This document shows positions 13,758-20,384 of a DNA stretch of 31,623 nucleotides, piece by piece. Both the position numbers and the translations under genes were made by a program. This DNA comes from a virus, in IMG/VR virus record IMGVR_UViG_3300027742_000030, positions 1 through 31,623 of that record; one strand, written 5' to 3'. The notes beneath the pieces are model-generated. The model did no database searches. It saw only the letters and a program-made list of their open reading frames with translations, and was not told where the DNA came from. Within the stretch, counting starts at the first letter, position 1. Each line of letters opens with the position of its first letter.

Positions 13758-16532
13758 ATGCCCATCACGCCGCGCATCATCGAAGCCGCTGACACCTTCC
13801 GCGCTCATTTACTTGCACGGGAGAGACGGGCCGCAGGCGCGATGGTCCGCTACTACGGCACCGCATGGCGGCGGCTACGGGGCGACATCACCGCACTATC
13901 GGCTGAGGTGGATGCGATGCGGCTGGCTGGCGAGGAGGTAACGCGCGGTAAGATCGTCAGGCTTGAGCGGATGCGCGCCATCCAAGTGCAGGTTGAGCAA
14001 GAGCTGGGACAGTTCGCACAGTATGCAGATGAGGCCATCGTGGCTCAGAAGCGCGAGAGCATCTTGGCTGGGGAGCGGGAATCGGCGGCTCTGATTGAGT
14101 ACGCATTCCCGCAGGGCGCCAGTATCAACATCAGCCACTACCAGATGCCGCGGGCCGCTGTTGAGAACCTGGTAGGCTTCCTGCAGGACGGGTCGCCACT
14201 ACAGGATATCATCACGGGCTATGTTGGCAGCGCAGCCGATGCCTTCGGTGAGACGATGGTCACGGGGTTAGTGACCGGGCTGGGGCCGCGGCAGTTGGCC
14301 CGCGAGCTGCGGCAAGCCTACGGGATGGGACTAACAGACGCGCTGCGGCTATCGAGGACGGAGAACCTGCGGGCCTACCGTACTGCGTCCCGGCAGACGT
14401 ATGAGGCCAATGCCGACGTGCTCAAGGGGTGGATTCGGCATTCGGCTAGGGACGACCGGGTTTGCCTAGCTTGTGTGATGCTTGACGGCACGCATTACGA
14501 CCTAGCAACAGACATGGCGGATCACGTGATGGGCAGATGCCTGGCTGCTGGAGAGCTGGTGTTGACGCGAGCGGGCTGGGCGCGGATCGAGGATATCACG
14601 GCTGGCGATTGCGTAATGACGCATAAGGGCAGATATCGGATGGTTACGGCGACAAGTAAGCGCAGGCATGATGGCGAAATCTTGCATATTAGGCAAGGTG
14701 AATACTCCGCGCGCGTCACGCCGGATCACCCAATAATGACCTCCACCGGATGGGTGGAGGCGCGCCTCCTAAATGCGAGTTCTATCTTGCGCACATTGAA
14801 TGATGTACTTCTGCGAGATTCAACGCGTAGCACTTCCCATCCGAGCGATATGAGAAGCGCATCTTTCCTGGCGTCTCCAAGGGCTTTCTTCCCTGTATTA
14901 TGCCAGAGCGGGTCAAGTTCTATGGCGAGCTTCACGGACAGAAACGCGAAGTCGATGTTGTATATGTCTACGGCATATTCCGGCACAGGGAAGAGCCCAG
15001 CATCATTCAGTGCGCCCATAAAGGCGCGTTCGTTGGGGCTTTGTACTGCGCGCCAATTTGCGCCGCGCGTTCTTGCGCGCTTGCGGCGTGCCTCGGGCGC
15101 GTTCCCAGCAGCAACAAGATTAGTGATGAACTCTGGCCGATCACGTATTAGGCGCCTTGCTGCCTCGCTGTTGGAGATTGGTTCAATGTTGCACTCTCGC
15201 ATCAACCGCATAAGCGACCTAGTATTGATTCCGGCTTCTGCTGTGAGTTCTCGATATGTTGCTTCCTCACCATATCGCCGACGGAGCCAGGCGCAGATAG
15301 GTTCACCGAGCCGTGCTTCAAGCTCACGGTTCCAGCGCAGCGAGACGATAATGCCACGCTGCTCCGGTGTCTTGCGCAATCCTAACGCTTTGGCGCGGTG
15401 GCGGACAGACCCTGGAGTACGCCCAGGCAATTCTGCGGCGATTTCTTCTGCATCATACCGGAAGAACATTTCACGTATAACTGAACCTTCTGAGCTAGTC
15501 CATCGTCGTCCCATTCGTTGCCTCCTTGATTGGTTTGGTAACATTATACACCAGCTCAACATAAAGGCAAGTGAATACACCGGCTTGGTTTACGATCTGC
15601 AGGTTGACCAAGACGAGAGTTTCATTGCTGGCGGCATAGTAGTCCACAACTGTGCGATGCTTCCAGAGACCAAGACCTATGCCGAGTTGGGCATCGATGC
15701 GCCTGAGCCGCAGTTCCAGCAGGAGTCGGCGCGAGAGTGGTTTGAACGCCAGCCGGAGAGCGTACAGCGCAAGATGATGGGCGCCGGCAAGTTTGACGCC
15801 TGGAAGGACGGAAAGTTTAAGCTTGATGACATCCCGCAGCTCACGCACTCGGACTTGTGGGGCGATGCCTGGACTCCCAAGTCGCTATACGAACTATTGG
15901 GCGAGGATGCGCCGGTGGGCACATATGCGGGGTGGGCGGCGGGACGGGGAGCAGCTATCCCGGATTGGATGCCGCCAAGGTTCGGAGATAAGACTGAGGC
16001 GGGGCAGTGGATAAGGGACAATCTACTCGCAAGGCCAGGCTCGCAATTCGCATACGACTTCATCGATCTATCGCCAGAGCAATTGCAGACATTGGCGGAT
16101 GTTCTCGCGGAGGAAAAGCAGAAGCACGGGCTGATGTTTGACATGATACTGCCGACCTCTGCGGAGTCAAATGCATTTGCATGGGTTCAGAACCGCGAGG
16201 TTCTAGGAGAGCAGCATAGCAACCTAACACTGACGTTTGCGGGAGCGGATGAAGAAATAGCGAGGCGGCATGCGCGGGCATTATCGGATGGATTTGTCAC
16301 GGAAGAAAACTATGCAGACGTGATAAGACATGAGTATGGACACCTTATGCTATTCAATGATCCAGAGCTTGCGCAGCGTGCTGAGGAATTATACTTGAGT
16401 GAGCATAGGGAGATGTGGGTGCAAATGAGCAGATACGCGGCGCAGAATTACCATGAGATGTTTGCAGAATCCTATTCTATGAAGGGGCGCAACTGGATGG
16501 CCGACAAGGTTATGGAGGCGCTGGGATTATGA
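13758..16532 (+). CDS. MuF minor head protein with intein and C-terminal zincin-like domain
   Basis: A 924-codon gene. Residues 1-260 plus 632 onward form a Mu gpF-like head protein: a helical N-terminus, the TENLRAYRTASRQTYEAN helix, and DDRVCLACVMLDGT leading to the conserved motif that reads GR/CAMLP once the intein is removed. Residues 261-631 are the intein, so the mature product would be 553 residues. The C-terminal part holds HEYGH (H858, E859, H862) and FAES (E904), the pattern of a zinc metallopeptidase. Codons in that domain are AT-richer (ATA, AGA, TTA) than in the MuF part, suggesting a swapped-in module. MuF proteins sit inside the head at the portal and sometimes carry variable effector domains. 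Confidence 0.9.
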   Translation: MPITPRIIEAADTFRAHLLARERRAAGAMVRYYGTAWRRLRGDITALSAEVDAMRLAGEEVTRGKIVRLERMRAIQVQVEQELGQFAQYADEAIVAQKRESILAGERESAALIEYAFPQGASINISHYQMPRAAVENLVGFLQDGSPLQDIITGYVGSAADAFGETMVTGLVTGLGPRQLARELRQAYGMGLTDALRLSRTENLRAYRTASRQTYEANADVLKGWIRHSARDDRVCLACVMLDGTHYDLATDMADHVMGRCLAAGELVLTRAGWARIEDITAGDCVMTHKGRYRMVTATSKRRHDGEILHIRQGEYSARVTPDHPIMTSTGWVEARLLNASSILRTLNDVLLRDSTRSTSHPSDMRSASFLASPRAFFPVLCQSGSSSMASFTDRNAKSMLYMSTAYSGTGKSPASFSAPIKARSLGLCTARQFAPRVLARLRRASGAFPAATRLVMNSGRSRIRRLAASLLEIGSMLHSRINRISDLVLIPASAVSSRYVASSPYRRRSQAQIGSPSRASSSRFQRSETIMPRCSGVLRNPNALARWRTDPGVRPGNSAAISSASYRKNISRITEPSELVHRRPIRCLLDWFGNIIHQLNIKASEYTGLVYDLQVDQDESFIAGGIVVHNCAMLPETKTYAELGIDAPEPQFQQESAREWFERQPESVQRKMMGAGKFDAWKDGKFKLDDIPQLTHSDLWGDAWTPKSLYELLGEDAPVGTYAGWAAGRGAAIPDWMPPRFGDKTEAGQWIRDNLLARPGSQFAYDFIDLSPEQLQTLADVLAEEKQKHGLMFDMILPTSAESNAFAWVQNREVLGEQHSNLTLTFAGADEEIARRHARALSDGFVTEENYADVIRHEYGHLMLFNDPELAQRAEELYLSEHREMWVQMSRYAAQNYHEMFAESYSMKGRNWMADKVMEALGL
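14726..15514 (-). CDS. EDxHD (Vsr-like) homing endonuclease, antisense inside the intein
   Basis: A 262-residue protein from ATG 15514, with a perfect AGGAGG six bases upstream (15521-15526 on the + strand). Residues 3-48 form a Myb/SANT-like DNA-binding unit (WTSSEGSVIREMF to GSVRHRAKALGL). A second helix-turn-helix-like segment follows near 83-120. The catalytic domain has E162 (SPNERAF), D188 (NIDFAF), E199-x-D201 with H205 (IELDPLWHN) and D218 (RKDALL), then GWEVLRV. This is the EDxHD fold known from phage intron and split-intein endonucleases. It is the only convincing minus-strand gene in the window. Its stop lies over intein block B. It would cut intein-free MuF alleles to spread the intein. 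Confidence 0.85.
   Translation of the reverse strand: MGRRWTSSEGSVIREMFFRYDAEEIAAELPGRTPGSVRHRAKALGLRKTPEQRGIIVSLRWNRELEARLGEPICAWLRRRYGEEATYRELTAEAGINTRSLMRLMRECNIEPISNSEAARRLIRDRPEFITNLVAAGNAPEARRKRARTRGANWRAVQSPNERAFMGALNDAGLFPVPEYAVDIYNIDFAFLSVKLAIELDPLWHNTGKKALGDARKDALLISLGWEVLRVESRRSTSFNVRKIELAFRRRASTHPVEVIIG
15521..15570 (-). promoter_or_regulatory. antisense promoter and ribosome site of the intein endonuclease
   Basis: On the minus strand TTGCCT (15570-15565) and a perfect TATAAT (15548-15543) are spaced by 16 bases, followed by AGGAGG (15526-15521) and ATG at 15514. All of it lies between the endonuclease start and intein block F. The endonuclease gene can thus be expressed independently of the sense structural transcript. 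Confidence 0.65.
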
Positions 16533-16717
16533 CAACCGGACTTCCCGTGTGTGCGGATTGCAAGCATTTTAACAGTGATGATATGACAGGGAACTTCTGT
16601 GATGCGTTTCCCGACGGAATACCTGACGACATATTTTTATGCATAATAGATCATAAAGAGCCATATGAGGGAGATGGGGGGATACAGTATGAGCCAGTTG
16701 CTTCTGGGGAGGATTAA
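16529..16717 (+). CDS. small Cys-rich protein, 62 aa
   Basis: A 62-residue protein whose ATG overlaps the MuF stop (ATGA). It begins with CADCKHFNSD and continues with FCDAFPDGIPDDI, then HKEPYEGDGGIQYEP. This matches a widespread small bacterial protein type with a CxxC near the start, a third Cys before AFPDGIP and a conserved GDxGIxxEP end. The function is not established. The Cys spacing suggests metal binding. It lies in a run of four mini genes after MuF. Confidence 0.65.
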   Translation: MTTGLPVCADCKHFNSDDMTGNFCDAFPDGIPDDIFLCIIDHKEPYEGDGGIQYEPVASGED

Positions 16718-16928
16718 CCTCATAGTGGAGCAGCCACGGCTGGAAATGTGCGGGTATTGCGGCGGTGCGGCGACATATGAGACAAATATGAGCGACGGCG
16801 CACGTAAAAAGTATTATGCCGCTTGTAAATTGTGCGGCGCCACAGGCAGCCACATGAAAACACTAGAGTCCGCAGCTATCGCATGGAACAGGGTCAACGG
16901 CGGGTATCTGGGACGGGATGTCGAATGA
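16689..16928 (+). CDS. Lar-like restriction-alleviation zinc-ribbon protein
   Basis: A 79-residue protein started at ATG 16689 behind a G-rich ribosome site (16676-16681); the frame is open slightly further upstream. It has two Cys pairs, CGYCGG and CKLCGA, followed by an Ala/Trp helix (LESAAIAWNRV), the layout of the Lar family. Lar of the Rac prophage eases type I restriction by EcoKI; in other phages the role is assumed only from similarity. It overlaps the flanking genes. Confidence 0.7.
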   Translation: MSQLLLGRINLIVEQPRLEMCGYCGGAATYETNMSDGARKKYYAACKLCGATGSHMKTLESAAIAWNRVNGGYLGRDVE

Positions 16929-17026
16929 CCCGCGACCAAACCCTGGCTCTGTTCCAGTGCCTACGCCGTGCATTGCTGATGATCGTGCGGCACCTGGAGA
17001 CGCTGATGGAGGAACTAAAGGAATGA
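16925..17026 (+). CDS. hypothetical amphipathic helix protein, 33 aa
   Basis: The ATG at 16925 overlaps the Lar-like stop. The 33-residue product is a single predicted helix with a leucine/isoleucine face (LFQCLRRALLMIVRHLETLM) and an acidic end. No family is recognised. The tight overlap supports translation, but the short length limits confidence. Confidence 0.45.
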   Translation: MTRDQTLALFQCLRRALLMIVRHLETLMEELKE

Positions 17027-17048
17027 GCGCTTTTGAAAGGAGCAATCG

Positions 17049-17219
17049 ATGCCAATTCAATCGTGTCGCAAAAATGGGAAGCCCGGCTATCGCTGGGGTA
17101 CATCGGGCACCTGCTATGTCTATACAGCAGGTGATTCCCAGAGCCGTAAACGTGCAAAACAACGCGCGCTGCTACAATCACGCGCTATCCATGCATCACA
17201 GGCACGCAAGAAGAAATAG
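17049..17219 (+). CDS. conserved phage mini protein, 56 aa, basic
   Basis: Starts at ATG 17049 in the repeated leader with AAAGGAG 7 bases upstream. It reads MPIQSCRKNGKPGYRWG then CYVYTAGDSQSRKRAKQRA, a pattern I recognise from small phage proteins of the type MPI-x-KPGYxxG-YTYxxGD-SRxRA. The C-terminus is strongly basic. Its role is unknown; it lies between the MuF genes and the scaffold gene, just before a terminator. A longer frame from 17023 overlaps it but lacks these features. Confidence 0.65.
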   Translation: MPIQSCRKNGKPGYRWGTSGTCYVYTAGDSQSRKRAKQRALLQSRAIHASQARKKK

Positions 17220-17251
17220 TCTAGTCTAATACGCACGAATCATAGGGCCGC

Positions 17252-17330
17252 ACTTACGCAGTAAGTCCCGCCCATCTCTAAGAGTACCGACCGCAAGGTC
17301 CGCGCTCTTCGAGGTGGGCGGTTTTCGTTT
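17252..17330 (+). terminator. intrinsic terminator after the packaging/MuF operon
   Basis: CCGCCCATCTC (17268-17278) pairs with GAGGTGGGCGG (17311-17321) with one wobble. Inside it AAGAG pairs with CTCTT (17305-17309), and at the tip GACC-GCAA-GGTC (17289-17300) has a GNRA loop. TTTTCGTTT follows (17322-17330). A second small hairpin, ACTTAC/GTAAGT (17252-17266), lies just before it. The scaffold gene starts 45 bases later, so head-gene transcripts may be partly insulated here. No clear new promoter is seen. Confidence 0.75.
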
Positions 17331-17374
17331 CAGGGGACACCGGGCGAGATTGCCCACAACACGAAGGAGCCGAG

Positions 17375-17962
17375 ATGGCAGAGCAGGAAGAGACACAGGT
17401 CGAGATGACCACAACACCGCTGGCGGGCGAGATACCTGCAGGCGACAATGCGCCAGATGCTACTGAGTTGCAAGCTGAACTAGAGAGGGTTCGCGCCGCA
17501 CTCAAATCAGCTAACAGCGAGGCAGCGAAACGGCGCAAGACGCTGGAAGCATTCGAGCAGGCCGAAGAGGAGCGCAAGCAGGCCGAGATGACTGAGCTGG
17601 AGCGGGTCCAGGCGAAGCTGAAAGAGGCGCAAGATCGCGCCGAGGCCATCGAGCTAGAGGCTCGGGAAGCCAAGATCGGCCACGCCGTCACACTCGCAGC
17701 GACGAAGGCGAATTTCTATGACCCTGAGGATGCAATGGCATTCCTAGTGGGCGTGGAGTTCGACGTTGACGATAAGGGCAAGGTACAGGGCGTAGCCGAA
17801 GCACTGGCCGCGCTGGTGAAGGAACGGCCTTACCTAGTCAAAGCTGCGACGCCCGGCGATCCCGATGCACGCAAGCGCAACACATCAACTAAGCAGGTCG
17901 CGACGTCGAAGCAGGCAGAGATTAACCGCCGGTTCGGCATTCGCGATCCATACGTGAAATAG
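17375..17962 (+). CDS. capsid scaffolding protein (predicted)
   Basis: A 195-residue acidic protein with a long coiled-coil core (about residues 30-100, rich in Glu, Lys, Ala and Arg: ELQAELERVRAALKSANSEA, then EEERKQAEMTELERVQAKLK). A short folded C-terminal region and basic end follow. Such proteins template the procapsid and leave before DNA filling. It precedes the decoration-like protein and major capsid protein, the usual order. No protease domain is fused to it. GAAGGAG lies upstream of the ATG. Confidence 0.8.
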   Translation: MAEQEETQVEMTTTPLAGEIPAGDNAPDATELQAELERVRAALKSANSEAAKRRKTLEAFEQAEEERKQAEMTELERVQAKLKEAQDRAEAIELEAREAKIGHAVTLAATKANFYDPEDAMAFLVGVEFDVDDKGKVQGVAEALAALVKERPYLVKAATPGDPDARKRNTSTKQVATSKQAEINRRFGIRDPYVK

Positions 17963-17973
17963 AGGAGCAATCG

Positions 17974-18399
17974 ATGGCTGATATCAGTTTTACGGCATCG
18001 GACGTTCGCCCGCTGCCTGGCTACTGCTCTCGGAGGATTGAGAGCGGTGGCACGATTTACACCGGCGAGGGGGTCTATATCGACTCCGCCGGCGATGGGC
18101 AGAGCACCGCTGCGGGCGGATCGTTGACCGCTGCGGCTTACGGCATCGCCGTGGCCGCAGAGGATGGCGGGACCGTTGCAGCGGATGGCTACAACGTGGA
18201 CGTTGTTTACAACGGGGCGGTGACGGGGTATTCCAGCATGACGCCTGGACTGCCCGTATTCGTCAGCGCAACCGCCGGACTGCTCACGCAGGAAACCCCG
18301 GTTGCGGGTTCCTATGTGTGCATGATCGGAATCGCGGAATCGGCCAGCATCATTCTGGTCAATCCGTCCTATGCCACACCGCTCGTGGTCAAGGCATAA
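17974..18399 (+). CDS. head decoration-like protein, 141 aa
   Basis: A 141-residue, beta-rich, Gly/Ala/Thr/Val-dominated protein with GAGGAGC before ATG 17974. Segments such as GGTIYTGEGVYIDSAGDG and GLPVFVSATAGLLTQ resemble the small beta-barrel proteins that trimerise on capsid surfaces (lambda gpD or DUF2190 type). It lies between scaffold and major capsid genes, the usual place for a decoration protein. The assignment comes from composition and context. Confidence 0.6.
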   Translation: MADISFTASDVRPLPGYCSRRIESGGTIYTGEGVYIDSAGDGQSTAAGGSLTAAAYGIAVAAEDGGTVAADGYNVDVVYNGAVTGYSSMTPGLPVFVSATAGLLTQETPVAGSYVCMIGIAESASIILVNPSYATPLVVKA

Positions 18400-18411
18400 G
18401 GGGGGTATGAA

Positions 18412-19533
18412 ATGGCTGTTATAGGATTCTCAGACCTCCGCAACAACACACTCCCTGCCCTGTGGGACGGGGATTACTTCGCCAGGCTCGAAATGCGTGA
18501 CGGCACGAGCTTCGAGGCGATGGTTCAACGGGCTTCCGCAGCGCTCGCCGGATTCAATGGTGAGCTTCTGAGTATGCCCCATTACTCCGGGATGTTTGCA
18601 GTTCAGGATACACCGGCGATCAAGTACGCCATCGGCACCTCGAATTCGTGGGAAGTCGCCACGGAGTACGGCGTGCCCGACCCGCGACGCGGTAAGACCG
18701 AGGGCCACATGGCTCCCATCCGCCCATATGATTGGGCGCTGGGCTGGACTCAGATGTATCTGCGCGAGCACTTCGCTGAAGATCTGGACGCTGACATCAA
18801 ATCTATGATCGACAGCGCGCGCAAGCTCTGGCAGAAGGCGCTGCTTACGCGGTTCTTCGACGACACTGCCAATACGGTCGATGCCACTGCGCTGGCCGAT
18901 CTTCCCTTCGCCAACTCTACCAGTGACATCAGCACCTACGTGCCGCCAGTCTCGCCCCAGGGCGAGGAGTTCGCAAGTACGCACAACCACTTCCTGGGCT
19001 ACGGCACCACGGGCGTTACGCAGGACACCTTCGACATCAGCGCGGTAGATGTGATGGTCGAGCATCTACAGGAGCACGGCTATGCTAGCCCCTATGAGAT
19101 GATCGTCAGCCGCACCGACATCAGCTCGTGGGCCGCCATAACCGGCTTCAAGCCCCCTGACTGGCAGGGTATCAGCTACCACGCTTCTGCTGTAGAGCGC
19201 GCAGACTTCAACGACATCGGCAGTTACATCGGTTCCGTTGAAACCAAACGCGGGATGGCGCAGCTCTGGGAGACGCCCAGGGTGCCCACAAAGCATGCGG
19301 GTCTGTATAAGCGCGTTGACGATGGCATCGGTGGCGGAGCAGGCGCTCCGCTGCGCGTGCGCATTGACGATATGTACGGGTTCGGGTTCAACCTGGTGCC
19401 CGGCAACTACGTCAATTCGCCGGTGCATCTGGTCGTTGGCTTCGGCAAGTTCGGCGTCGCCGTAGGCAACCGCCTCAACGGCGTACTGCTCGACCTGGCC
19501 GCATCCACCTACTCAGCTCCGAGCATCAGCTAG
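18412..19533 (+). CDS. major capsid protein, probable HK97 fold
   Basis: A 373-residue protein with a strong ribosome site (AGGGGGG, 18399-18405). Its size, position after scaffold and decoration genes, and mixed alpha/beta content fit an HK97-fold capsid subunit. Segments such as LWQKALLTRFFDDTAN (long-helix type), HNHFLGYG and a hydrophobic C-terminal part (VNSPVHLVVGFGKFGVAVGN) fit. No prohead protease gene lies nearby. The family name is inferred from context and length. Confidence 0.85.
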   Translation: MAVIGFSDLRNNTLPALWDGDYFARLEMRDGTSFEAMVQRASAALAGFNGELLSMPHYSGMFAVQDTPAIKYAIGTSNSWEVATEYGVPDPRRGKTEGHMAPIRPYDWALGWTQMYLREHFAEDLDADIKSMIDSARKLWQKALLTRFFDDTANTVDATALADLPFANSTSDISTYVPPVSPQGEEFASTHNHFLGYGTTGVTQDTFDISAVDVMVEHLQEHGYASPYEMIVSRTDISSWAAITGFKPPDWQGISYHASAVERADFNDIGSYIGSVETKRGMAQLWETPRVPTKHAGLYKRVDDGIGGGAGAPLRVRIDDMYGFGFNLVPGNYVNSPVHLVVGFGKFGVAVGNRLNGVLLDLAASTYSAPSIS

Positions 19534-19617
19534 TGAGAGCCTGACGATGGGGCGGGCGGGAAGGGGGCGATCCGACCGCTGGATAGCCTGCCTCATCACA
19601 GGACCAAGGAGCTACTA

Positions 19618-20280
19618 ATGACCAACTATGGACAATTCGATTCAATCCGAGCGCAGCACGATCTACTGGTTGATGGCAATGCTACCATCACCGGCACGCT
19701 GACGCAGACCGGCGCCGTCGCCGTTACGGGCGCTCTTGCAGTAACTGGCGCGGCATCGGTGGCAAGCACGCTGGAAGTAACAGACGCTACGACACTGACG
19801 GGTGCCACTGGCGTGACCGGTATGCTGAGCCCGAACGGTGGCATTACCACGACTGTGAATGTCGAAAACATCGGCGTTCCGACGGTGGTAAGCACTGCAG
19901 TCACTTTCGAATCATCCGGCGCACTGTGGACCATCGGGGATGGTGAGATCTGGGTGATTCATGGCCTGTGGTTGAACGTTACAACCAACTTCGACAGCGG
20001 CGGCTCCAATGACAATACGCTGCAGGTCGGAGATGGCGGCGACGCTAATGGCCTGCTGGATATGGTGGACGCAGAGCTACAGGCCGCCGCGGTCCAGGTG
20101 ACTGGTGCGGTGGCAGGATGGCACGGCTCAATGGCCGCCACTCTTGGCGCATACATGGCAGACGGGATGTTCATCTATGCGCCGTCGGGAGCCGACGAGA
20201 CTATCGACATCGTAACCGGGGGCACTGGCGCCGATGCTGGCGCGGGCACCCTCTATATGATGTACACGCGCATCGCGTAA
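19618..20280 (+). CDS. fibre-like virion protein, 220 aa
   Basis: A 220-residue protein. Residues about 20-70 are short pseudo-repeats of Val/Thr/Gly/Ala (ITGTLTQTGAVAVTGALAV, then TGAASVASTLEVTDATTL), typical of trimeric beta-structured fibre shafts. The C-terminal 130 residues form a likely beta-sandwich head. It lies straight after the major capsid gene, far from the tail tip genes, so it may be a head fibre or outer capsid protein. The 84-base gap before it holds no convincing gene; AAGGAG precedes the ATG. Confidence 0.6.
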   Translation: MTNYGQFDSIRAQHDLLVDGNATITGTLTQTGAVAVTGALAVTGAASVASTLEVTDATTLTGATGVTGMLSPNGGITTTVNVENIGVPTVVSTAVTFESSGALWTIGDGEIWVIHGLWLNVTTNFDSGGSNDNTLQVGDGGDANGLLDMVDAELQAAAVQVTGAVAGWHGSMAATLGAYMADGMFIYAPSGADETIDIVTGGTGADAGAGTLYMMYTRIA

Positions 20281-20287
20281 GCAACCT

Positions 20288-20367
20288 GAAAGGAGGCGTG
20301 ATATTCAAGCAACTAACGAGCCGGGTGGTGGCGTCGAGTTTCCTCCTTTCGCCTCGCCACCTCCGGC
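20288..20367 (+). promoter_or_regulatory. interleaved inverted repeats, possible pseudoknot
   Basis: GAAAGGAGG (20288-20296) is the exact complement of CCTCCTTTC (20342-20350). The segment 20320-20333 (GCCGG, then GGTGGCG) pairs with CGCCACC and CCGGC at 20355-20367. The order arm A, arm B, A', B' is that of an H-type pseudoknot in the mRNA between the fibre-like gene and the next head gene. It could tune translation of the gene at 20385 or protect the message. Confidence 0.5.
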
Positions 20368-20384
20368 ACCTTGAGGAGTGAACT

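Larger units (their letters stand above)
14538..15650 (+). mobile_element. intein in MuF, 371 residues, with antisense endonuclease gene
   Basis: The intein starts with C261 of the precursor (block A, CLAAGELVLTRAGW) and has block B TPDHPIMT (T61 and H64 in intein numbering). It ends with block F VYDLQVDQDESFIAGG and block G VVHN, followed by Cys as the +1 residue. All residues needed for class 1 splicing are present. The region between blocks B and F, where a homing endonuclease domain usually lies, does not read as a normal protein: it is Ser/Arg/Pro-rich. On the other strand the same bases encode the endonuclease. Without that insert the splicing part is about 110-135 residues, a mini-intein size. 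Confidence 0.9.

Noticed and set aside
14768-15560. Sense translation of the intein middle as a functional domain
   Set aside because: Its Ser/Arg/Pro-rich composition has no fold-like pattern and is explained as the reverse reading of the endonuclease gene and its upstream region.
17023-17229. Open frame overlapping the 56-aa gene at 17049
   Set aside because: It has no ribosome site of its own and no protein-like pattern, while the other frame has a strong site and a recognisable phage mini-protein motif.
18430-19065. Long minus-strand open frames opposite the major capsid gene, and similar ones opposite the portal, GH and fibre genes
   Set aside because: They mirror codon bias of the sense genes, lack ribosome sites and show no domain motifs, unlike the antisense endonuclease gene.
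19534-19617. 23-codon frame after the major capsid gene
   Set aside because: It lacks a ribosome site and protein-like composition; the stretch appears to be a plain intergenic gap.
20298-20381. 28-codon frame from GTG after AAAGGAGG
   Set aside because: The spacing between the ribosome-like site and GTG is only one base, and the sequence is better explained as RNA structure.
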